Source of the DNA: Pilatotrama ljubarskyi
Taxonomy: Eukaryota; Basidiomycota; Agaricomycetes; Polyporales; Polyporaceae
Assembly (NCBI GenBank): GCA_022385805.1
Contig: MU277755.1
Coordinates: 42,977-106,976 of the forward strand
Direction of reading: 5' to 3'
DNA length: 64,000 nt
Positions 48,416-60,019 of this stretch are shown here, in pieces. Within the stretch, counting starts at the first letter, position 1. Every line of letters begins with the position of its first letter. The notes under the pieces are model-generated. The model was not told the origin of the DNA. It worked only from the letters and a program-made list of their open reading frames with translations, and did not search any database. The position numbers and the translations under genes were made by a program.

Positions 48416-49357
48416 ATGAAGACTATAGACAAGCGTGAGGCTAGTATCCCCCGCGCGCAGCGCAGCGAGCCTTGTCCACGTCCCATTCTATACGTTATCT
48501 AACCAGTCGCATTCTCTATGGCAGCGAACCGACACGAGGCGACCGTACAGCAGAAAGCGAGGCCGTGAAAGTCCCAACCAACCCTCCGCGTCTGCCGCGC
48601 CGTCTTCTGCCTTACCACCCTTGAAGCATTCCCCGAGCGCAGCCGCCGTGCCCTACCGCGACATTTGCATGGAGATCATCCGCGAACGCTACCCCGGCTT
48701 GGCGCCGCGCAGCGACTGGGAGATCCTACACCTTGCATCGACACCGCTCCGTAAGGGCACGCACGAGGAGATGTATGCATGGTTGGACGAGGCCTACGCG
48801 TTTCAAAGCGGAGTCGGTGATGACCTCAACGAGGGCGCGGCATGGTTACTTGACACTCGCATGGAGCACAGTGGAGTGAGTCGAGTCCGTCATTGTTTGC
48901 GTGCGCCACCACTGACTTGCACCTGTAGAAGAAGCCTCGTCCTGGTGACAAGTTGGTCTACATACGTCCCATCCCCGACTGCGACTACTCCATCCGCCTC
49001 TTTCCCGGTGCCTTGGATGCAGCCGAGTACTGCATGGATTTTGTCGACACCGCTACCGGCAAAGCCGTGAATAGCCCGTTCAAGTTCGAGTTGTGGAACA
49101 TCCCGAACCCGGAAACACCGTGGCTCGGGATACCGATGGCCGGGAAGCTGAGGAGCATCGAGCGCGCGCATGGCATCAAGCAAGAAGATATCCTCCCCGG
49201 GGAAGAGAAGTTCGTCCTTCGCGACGGCCAGACATGCATGTTGACGCGCCCGGAGAAGAGACCCGTCTGGTTCACGGTGCCCATACGACCACAGCCCAAT
49301 GCGCAGGCGATGGAGGCCATGGACAAGATCGAGTTTCCTAGGCTGGCCATTGCGTAG
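48416..49357 (+). CDS. Tandem family copy 2, unknown function
   Basis: Three exons (48416-48439, 48525-48875, 48929-49357) give 267 residues. As in copies 4-7, exon 1 is 24 nt, here encoding MKTIDKRE. Exon 2 gives a basic stretch (RRPYSRKRGRE, a possible nuclear signal), an Ala/Ser/Pro linker and block 1 (PYRDICMEIIRERYPGLAPR, DWEILHLAS, EMYAWLDEAY). Exon 3 gives block 2 (KLVYIRPIPDCDYSIRLFPG, AAEYCMDFVD, LRSIERAHGIKQEDILPGEE, KFVLRDGQTCML). No known domain, signal peptide or membrane segment is recognised. The first intron has a GC donor (GCTAGT) if the family exon structure holds, since no GT site nearby keeps phase. Its closest relative is copy 3, alike even in intron 2. Confidence 0.7.
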
Positions 49358-49943
49358 CGTCCGTTTGCGCAACCCAAGTATGTGTTCTACGAGGACGTAC
49401 CCTTGTAGGACCCTGACTGTACATACCATAACACATTGCTAGCCACTCGATACCCTCCTTGCCCAGCTGAGTCCAAGGGCATACATATGTTCGACGCTCC
49501 GAGTTTGGCGGAATTGCATATGATAGACCTCGACAACAGGGCTCGCATCGCTCACGCTACCTACGTTTGACATTTGGATGGCAATCACGTCTCATTGCAA
49601 CGACATTGTGACATGCATATGCCTTCCCAGAGGATCCTACTAGTAGTACCACGGGGCCAGGCATGTCGCTCGACTACCAATAACACTCATCCGCTTGGGC
49701 GCCTGAGGTCGCGTTCAACGTCACGCTGAACCACGACCACTCCAGAGTCCGAGGGCAGCAGCCCGCCTCTCAACACCCCACAGCACCATTCCTAGTAATC
49801 GTTCTGGTGTGTGCTATAGGTGTACGGCTTCTGACTCTCAAGTCTCGAATCAGTAGCCTCAGGGAAGTGCAGCCGCGCATCCGATTCTGCTACAACTTGA
49901 AGCAATCCATCCCGTCACAGTTGTGGGCCTCGTGGCACAAACG
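49358..49943. other. Spacer between copies 2 and 3
   Basis: These 586 bp hold the copy 2 3' UTR and the copy 3 promoter. Apart from the PUF-like site at 49418 I see nothing distinct. Confidence 0.45.
49418..49425 (+). promoter_or_regulatory. PUF-protein-like site TGTACATA in the copy 2 3' flank
   Basis: It matches the UGUANAUA consensus 61 nt after the stop codon. The site sits in a TGTACATACCATA context that recurs after copies 3 and 5. Confidence 0.35.
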
Positions 49944-50882
49944 ATGAAGACCACTGGCAAAGCCGAGCGCGAGGCAGGTATTATGACAACAAGTACTGCG
50001 TGCCGACACTGTTAGCCCTGTTGTTTGCAGAGGGCCGAAAGAAGGCAACCGTACACGAAGAAGCCGGATCGTGCGCGCCAGGCTCAAGCTCAGTCCACTA
50101 CGCCCGCAAGTTCTTGCAACACGCCGCCTTCCTACCCACCATCTATGAAGCATTCTCCGAGCAGTGCCGCTGTACCGTACCGCGACATCTGCCTGGACCG
50201 GATACGCGAGATTTACCCCGACTTACAGCCACGGAACGACTGGGACATACTACAGCTTGTGTCGACGCCGCTCCGCAAGGGGACGCAGGAGGAGATATAC
50301 GCATGGTTGGACCAGACATACGCGAAGGCAAACGAGACTTGTCCCGGAGTCAGCGAACGCACGACTTGTCTGCTGAACACGCGCATGGAGCTCACTGGCG
50401 TGAGTAGAGTCCGTTACATCCCTGCGTGCGCCGCCACTGACTTGCGCGTGTAGAAGAAGCCTCGTTCGGGTGACAAGTTGGTCTACATACGTCCCATCCC
50501 CGACTGCGACTATTCTATCCGACTCTTCCCTGGTGCCTCGGATGCAGCGGAGTACTGCATGGACTTCGTCGAGACCGCGACCGGCAAAGCCGTGAACAGC
50601 CCTTTCGAGTTCGAGTTGTGGAATATCCCGAACCCGGAAACGCCCTGGCTCAGTATGCCAATGACCGGGAAACTCAGGAGCATCGAGCGCGCGCACGGCA
50701 TCAAGCAAGAAGATATCCTCCCCGGGGAGGAGAAGTTCGTCCTTCGCGACGGTCAGACGTGCATGTTGACGCGCCCGGACAAGCGACCCGTCTGGTTCAC
50801 GGTGCCCATACGACTACAGCCCAATGCGCAGGCGATGGAGGCTATGGACAAGATCGAGTTTCCCAGATTTGCCGCGGAGTAG
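49944..50882 (+). CDS. Tandem family copy 3, unknown function
   Basis: Three exons (49944-49973, 50031-50399, 50454-50882) give 275 residues. Exon 1 is 30 nt (MKTTGKAERE). Exon 2 has QRAERRQPYTKKPDRA-like basic sequence, the linker and block 1 (PYRDICLDRIREIYPDLQPR, DWDILQLVS, EIYAWLDQTY). Exon 3 carries block 2, nearly identical to copy 2 (YSIRLFPGASDAAEYCMDFV, EEKFVLRDGQTCMLTRPDKR). Phase across the first intron is kept only with a GC donor (GCAGGT at 49974) and the TTTGCAG acceptor. The GT two bases on gives the wrong frame. It is a recent duplicate of copy 2. The function is unknown. Confidence 0.7.
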
Positions 50883-50967
50883 CGTTCATTCTTACACCCT
50901 CGTACGCGTTATATGCGGGTAGACCATTCCTGAATTCGTGTATATTTCTTGTATACCCGTGCCGCAG

Positions 50968-50975
50968 TGTATATA
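50968..50975 (+). promoter_or_regulatory. PUF-protein-like site TGTATATA in the copy 3 3' flank
   Basis: It matches UGUANAUA 86 nt after the stop, followed by CCATG as in the copy 2 site. A near-match (TGTATATT) lies at 50939-50946. Confidence 0.35.
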
Positions 50976-51170
50976 CCATGAGATGTTATCCGAATGGAGT
51001 GTTATGTGAACGCGCCGTCCTTTGCGGTCACAATGTTGATGTTGTGGCTAAGTCATCGGAGATTGTCCACGCGACGAGCACACAGCTGCGCGTGCCGGCT
51101 CTGTGGACTCAGAGTTGTGCCAGCACTTCATAACTTCACCAAGCGCGACGACGCATCTACTGGCACGCCG

Positions 51171-52318
51171 ATGAAGACTCAGTCAAAGCGCAACGTGAGG
51201 GGTAGTCACCGCACTCTTCCGGAAATGAACTCATATACGTATGCTTGTCTCTGACACGCACAGAAACCTGAAGGGAAGCAGCCATACGAGATGAGTGGGC
51301 GAAAGCGAGGTCGCGCCCAACCCTCTGCAGCTGCATCTATCCCGCCCTCCGGGTCAAGCCCTAATAGCCTTACTGCATCCGCCCTGACATCGGACCCTCA
51401 GAGTCCTGCACCCGTGGGCGCAGTACCTCTCCGCGAGACATGCCTAGAGCAGATTCGGAAGCGCTATCCAGGCTTCCAACCGCGAGACGACTGGGACATC
51501 CTGCAGCTAGGTACGGGCCCGCCGCGCAAGGGCACGCACCAGGAGCTATACGCTTGGCTTGACGAGTGGCACGCGCAGTGCCTCGAGATCGACCCTCAAA
51601 TCGACGAAGGCACGAAGCAGGTCCTCGACACGCGTATGGAAACGACTAGGGTGGGTACCACTCGATTGAGCCAAATTTTGCTCGCTCGAATGTCGCTCAC
51701 TTCTCGTTGTTGCAGAGGAAGCCGAAGCCTGGTGCCACTGGCGACCCGGACGAACTCGTCTACACGCGTCCCATCCCGGACTCCAAGTACTCCGTCAGAC
51801 TCTTTCCGGGAGCGCTGGACGCGGCCGAATACTGCATGGACTTCGTCGAGACCGCCACCGGAGAGCCCGTCAATAGCCCCTTCGAATACGAGCTCTGGAA
51901 CATCCCGAACCCCGAAACGCCCTGGCTCGGGATGCCCATCGTCGGGCAGCTCGAGAGCATCGAGCGAGCGCACGGCATCAAGCAGGAAGATATCCTACCG
52001 GGGGAGGAGAAGTTCGTCCTCCGCGACGGTCAGACGTGCATGTTGACGCGTCCGGAGAAGCGACCCATCTGGTTCACGGTGCCTATACGAGCCCGGCCTG
52101 TTGAGCATGCACTGGAGGCTATGGACAAGCTTGACTTTCCCGAGCTCGCCATCCGCGGACGGTACACCGCCAAACACATATCGGGTCGCCTGCAGGTCGT
52201 ATGCGCGCCTGAAAGCGACCTTGGCGCTCACATCCTGGTATGCCAGACACAGCCTTGTAGTTACCCGACCGTGGATCCTGTCGGTCACCTGCTCTTAGGG
52301 CCGCTGATCGTATGCTGA
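51171..52318 (+). CDS. Tandem family copy 4, with C-terminal extension
   Basis: Three exons (51171-51194, 51264-51650, 51716-52318) give 337 residues. Exon 1 is the usual 24 nt (MKTQSKRN), here with a GT donor. Exon 2 opens KPEGKQPYEMSGRKRGRAQP and holds block 1 (PLRETCLEQIRKRYPGFQPR, DWDILQLG, ELYAWLDEWH). Exon 3 holds block 2 with all hallmark residues. Where copies 2, 3 and 5 stop, just after the FPxxA motif, copy 4 reads on for about 57 residues with no family similarity, so the stop has probably been lost. The nearby 52319-52625 spacer shows no gene. It is intermediate between copies 2/3 and 5/6. Confidence 0.7.
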
Positions 52319-52625
52319 TGGTGCCGCAGAGACGTCCTTCGTCAGGTCGCTGCAGCCTCCCTCCTCGGCACTCCGCCATCCCCTCCCCGGCCTGGCGCGC
52401 GCGCGCCCTTTAGCATCTGACAGTCGCATGTACTCGCAGCGCTCTCATACGTTGCCGCAAGGGGTTGAGCAGGGTTTCCCCAGTAGGCCGGCGGGCCTGT
52501 ACGCGGCCAGACAATCCGATGTGATGTCACCCCTGCCGCGCGACGTAGCACAGATGTAACCGCCATAAAATGTATACATTGAATACCGTGGCCGCCGAGT
52601 GTACTCAAGAAAGCTCAATCGAGCA
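52319..52625. other. Spacer between copy 4 and the inserted two-gene unit
   Basis: About 300 bp should contain one boundary of the inserted unit. No terminal repeat or target duplication was evident by eye. Confidence 0.4.
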
Positions 52626-55600
52626 CTACCCATCATTTGCCCGCCCGCTTCCCTTTGCTTGCTTTCTACGCGCTCGAGTCTCCGCAGCTTTCGCTTGTGC
52701 CTCAGCACGCTTGAGAGGACCTGTGGTCCTCAGCATTGCAGAGAGTTCGCGATGTCGTGTTTGTCGGTCAGCGAGGTAAGGGATCGGCGCGCTGAGGTCT
52801 CGAGGGAGTGCTCCTCGTATGAGCGCAGCATTGTGCAATGCGTGCATGCTTAGCAGGTAGCGTTGGACAGGTTCGTGCCTGATGACCCTCTTTGTTCGGC
52901 CGGTCAGCTTACGCTCCTGTCGAAGATGTACGTCATCTTGCCGCAGACACTGCGAGGAGCGGCAGTCGTGCTGGGCATTGAAGATGAAGAGTACAGCCTG
53001 GCAGGTGTTAGACACGGCTTCAGACTTGGCTCGCAGACGGACGCACCTCCACAGGAACCAGAACAGGAGGATGTCCGCCGCCCTCTGCATTATCATTACG
53101 ATACAAGATCGGCATGTTGTAGTATTCGTCACGTTTGCTGTCGATACTGTATTGGTCAAGGATAGCGACGGCGCGATCTTGCTGTACACACGAGAGTATC
53201 TTGACAATACGCCCAGCCTGAGAGACCTGGAAGGACCGTTGACATCAGGGTCAGCAGCGAGCTTACTGCTATCAGATTGGGATACACTTACCCCGGCCGT
53301 ATCGCGGAAAAATACCCATGAACCCGGCTTACATATATCGCGGGACTGAGCTACGAGATATTTGCATGCATACCATATGCAGTCCTCGGACGGGGACGTT
53401 CCCTCTGGGCATGGGAGCACCGAGGCGTTCAGACACCCTTGCAGGTGACTGGCCCAACGGGACGGTGCTTGCTGGCCTTGAGGCATGAGCTTCACCGTGC
53501 CTAAGGATGAAGTCTAAGTGTCAGCAGTACGCCTACTACATCGCATGGAGGTGAATCATGCATTTGTACAAGCCTGAGCACGCACCGGGGCGCAATACCA
53601 GAGGGCTCACCCAGCCGAGCCGACGCTGGAGTGTGGGGTTGCGCTGGAGAAAAGAGCGGACGTTCTCACCGGCGCGAACGTAGACTGAGGGTGTTTGTGA
53701 GTCTGGATCCTCGCTGCCGTCCGCACCCGGCGAGGAGCAAGGGTGCGCCTCGCCCGCCTCACTACCACATTGGTGGTTGGCGCCTGGCTGAGCTGACTCT
53801 TTCCACCAGCCGCCGCTCACTTGATGCTTGAATTGCTCGATGCCTGCCATGCGCCTAGCGATGTCGTGACTTGCGCCGTGATGATTTGAATACACGCTGC
53901 ACAGCCGGAAGATGGCGTTCCAGCACTCGAAGACTTCGGTAGAGTAAAGAACGGCAGGGCCATGACGGCGGATATTCTCCACGAGGTGGACCAAGACGTG
54001 CAGCTTCTGTTTGACGAGGATGCGCTTTGGGTCTACGATTGCCCAAATGTCGAGAACGTTAGCAACATAGATCACCAGATCCTCCTATCAGCCATGTGTA
54101 AGCAGCGTTGTAAGGAGATGTTGTGGACGGCATACCAGATACTGGTCGAGATCGTCTATCTTGTGGAACCATAGCATCGCACCCAGCTCCCCCGTAGCCT
54201 TCCAGAGGTCGAAGATAAGCGGTGGACATACCCCGTCGTACAGTTGAAAGACGGAGAGCTGCTGGAGAATCTTGAAGTGTTTACCAAGAAGGGAGTTCGG
54301 ATATTGGATAATGAAATCATCGAGCAAGGACGTGAGCGTGAGCCCGTCAGTGCTAGACGCCCGAAGACGAGCCGCGAACAGTTGCTCGTTCTTCTTGTCC
54401 CACTCGCTGTTTGTCTTGTGCCACAAGTACTTGTCCACTCCGAGCAAATATGTGTGCAAGATCTCGCATGGAGTATCTTCATGCACGTCGAGACAGGGTA
54501 CGCCTAGAAGCGGATTGTAGTGATCGCCAGGTCGGATGTCGCCTCGAGATGCTGACCGTGACCAAGCGGCCGCCGCAGTTACCAATCTGTTCAACAAGGA
54601 TCCATCTCACAAATAGCAAACGAGAACTCACCCTCAGACAGGGGTATCATCGAGAACGTATGCGGAGGCTGCTCGATAAGCCATCCGAATAGTTCCGACT
54701 GTATTTCCTTCTTGATCTCGTCCTTCAGGGCCTTGCGATCGTCGCCCTTCAACGATGGGTTGTGCAACCGGACATCTCTGCTCTCCAGCTCCACAAGGCG
54801 GACATGCTGCATACTTCGCGCTTTAGGTATGAGCTGGTCGATCCAGTACTGCGTGATCTTGTCCTTGATGCCGGTCTTCGTCTGCAGCTGATCCACCCCC
54901 TCTTGCACGCCAAGACAAGCGGCAAGCAGCTGTTCGCGAATTGCAGATACGGTCTTTTCGGTCGTTCGTTGGGTGCCGCCCTGGATCATATCGGTCAGCA
55001 CAGTACATCCTGTATCTCTTGAGAAAGCTTACTGAGAAGAATTCTTCGTAATTCTCATCCTGCTCACATTCTACGGCAGTACCACCTACTTCGCACCTTC
55101 GACATGGACGGTTACCTCGCCCCGTCATATGGGAGCAATGCTCTGCCTGCTGCGGGTTGTCTGCAGGGAGGATGTGTGGGATGATGCGGAAGAGGACCTC
55201 CTGCTCCAGAACGCAGTCATATCCCGTATGCCAGATGCCTGGACCACTGCGCCCCTGCGTAAGTACAACGGCCGATTTTTCACAGCCTGCGCACTTACGT
55301 GTGCTCAGCAATGACACGCATCTGCTCAGATGATGATGCATACTGCGACGTGGAGACGAACTGTATGAAGTACTCCTGCTGCAGCTTGGCGTGTGGGATA
55401 TTCGTGTTCGCCATGTACACATTTGTGTGTGCGTTATATTGCTTTGTACGATTACCTGACACGTCATCGCTCCAGGGCATCATCTGAACAGTAATTGTTG
55501 GCTTGCTTCCTGCAAGCTGCCGGACCGGATGAGGCATGGCTGCTGTCCACTCTGGTGCTGCTCCTGCAACCGAGGTGCCGTGCCCGGGCCTTGCTCAGGG

Positions 55601-57239
55601 CCACGACGGTGGTAAGTACAGCGATATGAACACTCACCATCAAAGTGAAACTGATAGCCCTGCGCCTTGAGGTCGAGGCAGTTCATATACAGATTGCTTG
55701 CTGTGATGCGGATCGTGCATTCGGTGTGGACACGGAAGGGGTTGCCCTTACAAAGGTTACTAACTTGTCAGTAATCCAGTCAAGCTCACCAGACATAATG
55801 CTCACCTGCTCGTTGTAGCTCACTGCATAGCCATCAAAGCTCTCAACGTCGTTCACTGTAATCCACTTGAGAGGTATGACGAATCGGCCGTCGCGAAGTC
55901 TGGCAAGCTCCTTGATATAGAAGTGCCGTTGAGGTGCGTGCGCCCAGTTCGCCCACATCAGCTGCCCCTGATCGAGGCTCGCATCATCCATCGCCAGCAA
56001 TTTCCGCGAATGGAAGAACTCCGAGATAGGGCCGACCGCTTCCGGATAGATGTGCATGAATGGCCGAACGAGAGGATTTGCGAGGTTCTGGACATAAGTG
56101 AGTTACGGCTGCGTGATCATGATGCATTCACTGACCAATCGGAAGAGCTCTGCAGGATGATTGGCATAGTACTCGTTATTCAGTGCAGTAGTATGGTGTG
56201 TTGGCTGGAAATCCATAGTGCGTGCCCGCTCTTTCTGCCAAGTCCGCAAGGCACGAAATCCCGGTACGCCTGGTGTCTTGCACTCCTTCATGACCCAGAG
56301 AACTAACTTCATCTGCTCATTGGAGATCGGAGCGCGTGGCTGATGATCCATGAGGTCGACCATGAACCACTGATGCCGGCGTCCAGTATACAAATGTAAG
56401 AATGTGCGCCATAAGCCAGATATACTCCACTCACGGCTTGATTAGGATAGGGCCACCAGGGATTGTTCTCGCGTGCATGAGGATCATATGACGGTACGTC
56501 ACCTACCTCACTCCCGTCTTCGTCGTTGAGGTCAGTGAAACCTGGAAATATTGTTACATGAAGGCACCGCCGACTTGGGACTCGGAGGGTTTCACATACC
56601 CATCCCTTCAAGTATCGCGACAGCCTCGGATATTGCAGGGTCTGGCTCAAACGTTGCTTCACAGTCGGCACTCAAGGAGACAAGTTCGGCGAGGTCTAGA
56701 ATGCCGTCATCCTGGGCATGGCGGAGTGCAGACTCAACGCTGAATGGAGACCGTTCGGTTGGATCATTGCCTGCCGAGAAGTGATAAGGGTGCCCTTCCG
56801 TGTTAACATAGACGTCCTCTTCGTAGAAGGCCTCTGCAAATGGATCGTGCGCTGCTGCAGGTGCAGAAGGTATCGGCATGTGGGAGTCATCCTCGATGTC
56901 CATTAGCTGACTGAACGTCTGGAGAGCTGCCGGTACAGGAGCCTCTTGCTGCACGGTACGAGGTCGTGAAGGACCAGCAGCATCGTGGCAGGGGGCCACT
57001 AGATCTAGTGCGTCTTTATGTCTCTGGGTCTTGAGATGACGACCGAGTGAAGTCTTCTTCAGATGGACCACTGTGCCCTCCCTCTGTGAACACGGAACAC
57101 AGCGCAAAGTGTTTCTGTCTTCGGTGACAGCTTCGAATACACCTGATATATATGTATATATATCAGACCAATGTACATTATATGTTCCAGACATGTTCAG
57201 ACCATTTCCGTGGATTTCGTTTGTCTTTTCACGCGGCAT
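52626..57239 (-). CDS. Large zinc-finger protein of a multicopy Agaricomycete family, probable mobile-element gene
   Basis: A spliced gene of roughly 1,100-1,200 residues with about a dozen exons. The N-terminus has a C2H2-type finger (RCVPCSQREG then LGRHLKTQRHK). Distinctive blocks follow in order: NPWWPYPNQA, PISNEQMKLVLWVMKECKTP, MHIYPEAVGPISEFFHSRKL, VQMMPWSDDVSGNRTKQYNA, HILPADNPQQAEHCSHMTGR, CRRCEVGG, NPLLGVPCLDVHEDTPCEIL then HTYLLGVDKYLWH, KLHVLVHLVENIRRHGPAVL, WNAIFRLCSVYSNHHGASHD. The C-terminal part has SWVFFRD, FIFNAQHDCRSSQC and LSMHALHNAALIRGALPRDL. I recall this architecture as a family of hypothetical proteins in many copies per Agaricomycete genome, which suggests a transposase-like (possibly Tnp2/CACTA-related) role. 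That role is inference. No frameshift was seen. The start at 57239 and some junctions are uncertain. Confidence 0.6.
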
Positions 57240-57440
57240 TGTGGTTGATGCCGTGAATGTGAGAGTGGTTGCATGCAGAGGTTTCTCTCACGTGTTCTGC
57301 GCTCCCGTTGCCCATCAATCGCAGTGCCAGCACCGCGAGCATCTTCCGTTCCATCTCCTCTGCACTTCTTTTTCGGTCGCTCTTAATCCACATCTCTTCT
57401 GCTGGCTGCTGACAGCCTTACATTCCTTGCGATCACAGCT
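57240..57440. promoter_or_regulatory. Shared divergent promoter of the inserted unit
   Basis: 201 bp separate the start codons of the two divergent genes. An AT-rich TATATATACATATATAT tract lies just inside the left gene (57142-57160). Confidence 0.4.
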
Positions 57441-58972
57441 ATGGCCACAGCAGCTCCGCTTTTCAATTACGAGGACATCCCTAGCCCACCGCCGTCCACG
57501 TCATCAGGCAACCCGGCTGAGCAGGGTCCACTGCCGTTGATCACATCATCGAGCTCAAGCTCCTCCACGCCCTCTCCAGAAGACGAAGCTGATAACACTA
57601 TTGTGTTTCCCGCAGCAGACTTGGAGAGTCGTCCAGCCACTCAAGCTCAGCGTCGTCGTGCTGATGAGGTCGAAGACCTCTTGCAGCACGCAGGATGGGC
57701 TGCACGCCGAGTTCGTCTCAAACCTTCCGGAACTGAGGAACTCAAGAGGTTTTCCCAGGTGTGTGAATCCTGTAATCAAAGAGTCCTGATATTGAAATTC
57801 CTGTTTATTCAGCTCGATGCCGGACAACGCGAGATCTTGAACGCGGCGCTCATTATCAAGTTGTCCGAACGCCTGGAGACCATCATCCCAGCTGATGCAC
57901 AGTGGTCCATGTCGGAGAATCTGAAGGTGCGTCTTTCCGGAGCTCCGGTATTACTCAGCGCCCATGATGGCGAGACTAACATCGGTGCTTCCCTTGTCAT
58001 CCCATCACAGGACAAGATTGAACAGTACACATTCTCGGTACTGTGCTCACCGAAGCTTGCACAGTATGTGCAGAAACAGACACCCTTGAAACTAGTAATG
58101 GTGCGTCAATCATAGCTTTATCTCTCTGCGCCCGTTGACTGTCAATGTGTGTCGTTTGTGAATAGAACATCTTCGAGCGCCACCCCTCGTGGGGCTATAG
58201 CTCTGATATCAAGAATGACAAGTACAAGCGCGACATCATCTCGGCGCGCGTAGGGTCACGCCTTACTGATCGCCGCTCAGATATTAAGGAAGCTGTAAGT
58301 GTCACATCTCGTTACTCCTCTATGCACGACAGCACCATGGGCACCTCTCAATTCAGTTTTATGGCGCCCCAGGACACTATTGATCTCCTCGCATACAGAT
58401 TCTTCTTTCGCTCGGGCCAGAGCTACAGCCTCAAGTCGCTTCGTCGTCATCCGGCACCACACACAAGCCCATTCCGGAGCGGGTCAACATTGTCAAACTA
58501 TGCGAGAATATCATCGCCAAGGCGCCGAAGAGCGCTTCGGAAGGCATCAAAGTGTCTCTGCAGATGTGTGTTCGTATCGCATTCCTTGTGAGTATCTATG
58601 ATGCTATCTGTTGTTCATCAGTGATAGTCATTACCTGCTCTTGTCGTACAGCGCAAGGTCATGGTCGCACTCCTGGAGAGTCCAACAATGAAATTTGACA
58701 GGTACTGGAATGCCGTCGATGGACAACTGATCGCTTTGCGAACGAAAGATGACGCGTTCATTACACGGTACGTGTTCCGACGATTTGTCTCACCCCGTTC
58801 TCAGTCAGTGCCCTTACCACCGCTTTGATACCATAGCCAGCTTACTTCGTATCTCAACGCCGACCTCGAGTGTTATGGTCGCACTGATATACCGCGTGCG
58901 GTCAACGTACACGAAATCCAGGACGTTGCCGATCAGGCCGCAGCTGGTGAGCTGAATACGACAGAAGACTGA
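57441..58972 (+). CDS. Companion protein of the inserted unit, unknown function
   Basis: Seven exons (57441-57758, 57813-57926, 58011-58100, 58166-58294, 58429-58587, 58652-58767, 58837-58972) join in phase to 353 residues with an intact stop. An acidic/Ser-rich N-terminus (run of eight Ser at residues 36-43) leads to a helical region: QAQRRRADEVEDLLQHAGWA, GQREILNAALIIKLSERLET, KIEQYTFSVLCSPKLAQYVQ. A distinctive NIFERHPSWGYSSDIKNDKY motif follows, then NIVKLCENIIAKAPKSASEG, VRIAFLRKVMVALLES and RYWNAVDGQLIALRTKDDAF. No known domain is recognised. Similar proteins seem to recur in Agaricomycete genomes, from memory. Being head-to-head with the large zinc-finger gene and lying between tandem copies 4 and 5, it is probably part of the same insertion. 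The intron at 57927-58010 is in frame and could be retained. Confidence 0.6.
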
Positions 58973-60019
58973 TCCCGTGGGGTCGTGTGGTGCCAACTCG
59001 AGCGGTCCGTGGCACAACTTCCTGGTTCGGACATCACCTCGCACATCATACGCATAGGCCATCATACAATCGACGTCTAATACACCCTTCCTAGTAAATT
59101 GTCATTCGTTTTGTAGTCAATATGACGGGCTTAATGTGGGCAAATACAGCCGTATGGTTTTGTGCGCCCTTCTCAGCGAACTGCTGCCTGCCTCCGCCAG
59201 CAGCCCGGCGGGCATGCGAGAGAGTGCGAGCGCGCAGATTAACAGCTGCCGCGAAGGCGCCAGTCACCAAAAAAGCGGTCTGTTGTTCTGCACTGCACCA
59301 GGATGCGGCGGTATATGAGCATCGTAGTTTTCATCATACATGCCGCTGGTAGTAAGGGCTGCAAATGTCTGGTTGTCTTCCGGCAGCGACCCAACAGACG
59401 GGCGAGGTCTCGCCTTCGTCCCGACCCGAGCAAGGGCTTGTCCGTAGGCCACTCGTATGGTGATGGTCAGGTCGGGAGAACGGCTTGTGAGCAGGGGTGG
59501 CTGCTCACAGCCTCCAGTAATATTCGTCATGACCCTGGTGGCCAGCTGCCACGGGCGCTCTGAACGGCTGATGCGGCAGTCCCCACAAGCCGGCGTCTCC
59601 GACCTTATCACCAGCACTCTGAAGTTTGGCGGTGTAGTCGCAGCCATCATTGCGAGCTGATATGCTTACAGTACAGTATCCGGTTGTATCGCACGGAGCC
59701 GCGGTATTACATCACATCATGATCAGTGGATGAATCTTGCAATTCACGGACCCTCGTTCACCGAGATGTGGCGAGTTCAGATTTGTTGTAGGAAGTCGAA
59801 AGCTCAGCAGCAGTAGTCCTCCATTACCAGCTCCGTGATCAGCGCACTTTCCCGCGGATTGCCATGCGATCGAGACGCCACGCGACCGTAACGGTAAGGT
59901 CGGGCGCTTATCCCATACAGCTCTCGAATTCGAACCACTACCACAGTGTACTACTAGGTTCGATGTCCAGTTCACCAGCTGGCTAATGCACAGAAATTCT
60001 TGATAACTTCGGTGCCACC
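58973..60019. other. Intergenic region between the inserted unit and copy 5
   Basis: This 1 kb should contain the right boundary of the insertion. No gene, terminal repeat or remnant of the tandem family was recognised. Confidence 0.4.

Noticed and set aside
59920..59950. tRNA B-box-like GGTTCGAATTC on the minus strand
   Set aside because: The flanking bases do not form the T-arm stem, and no A box or acceptor stem fits.
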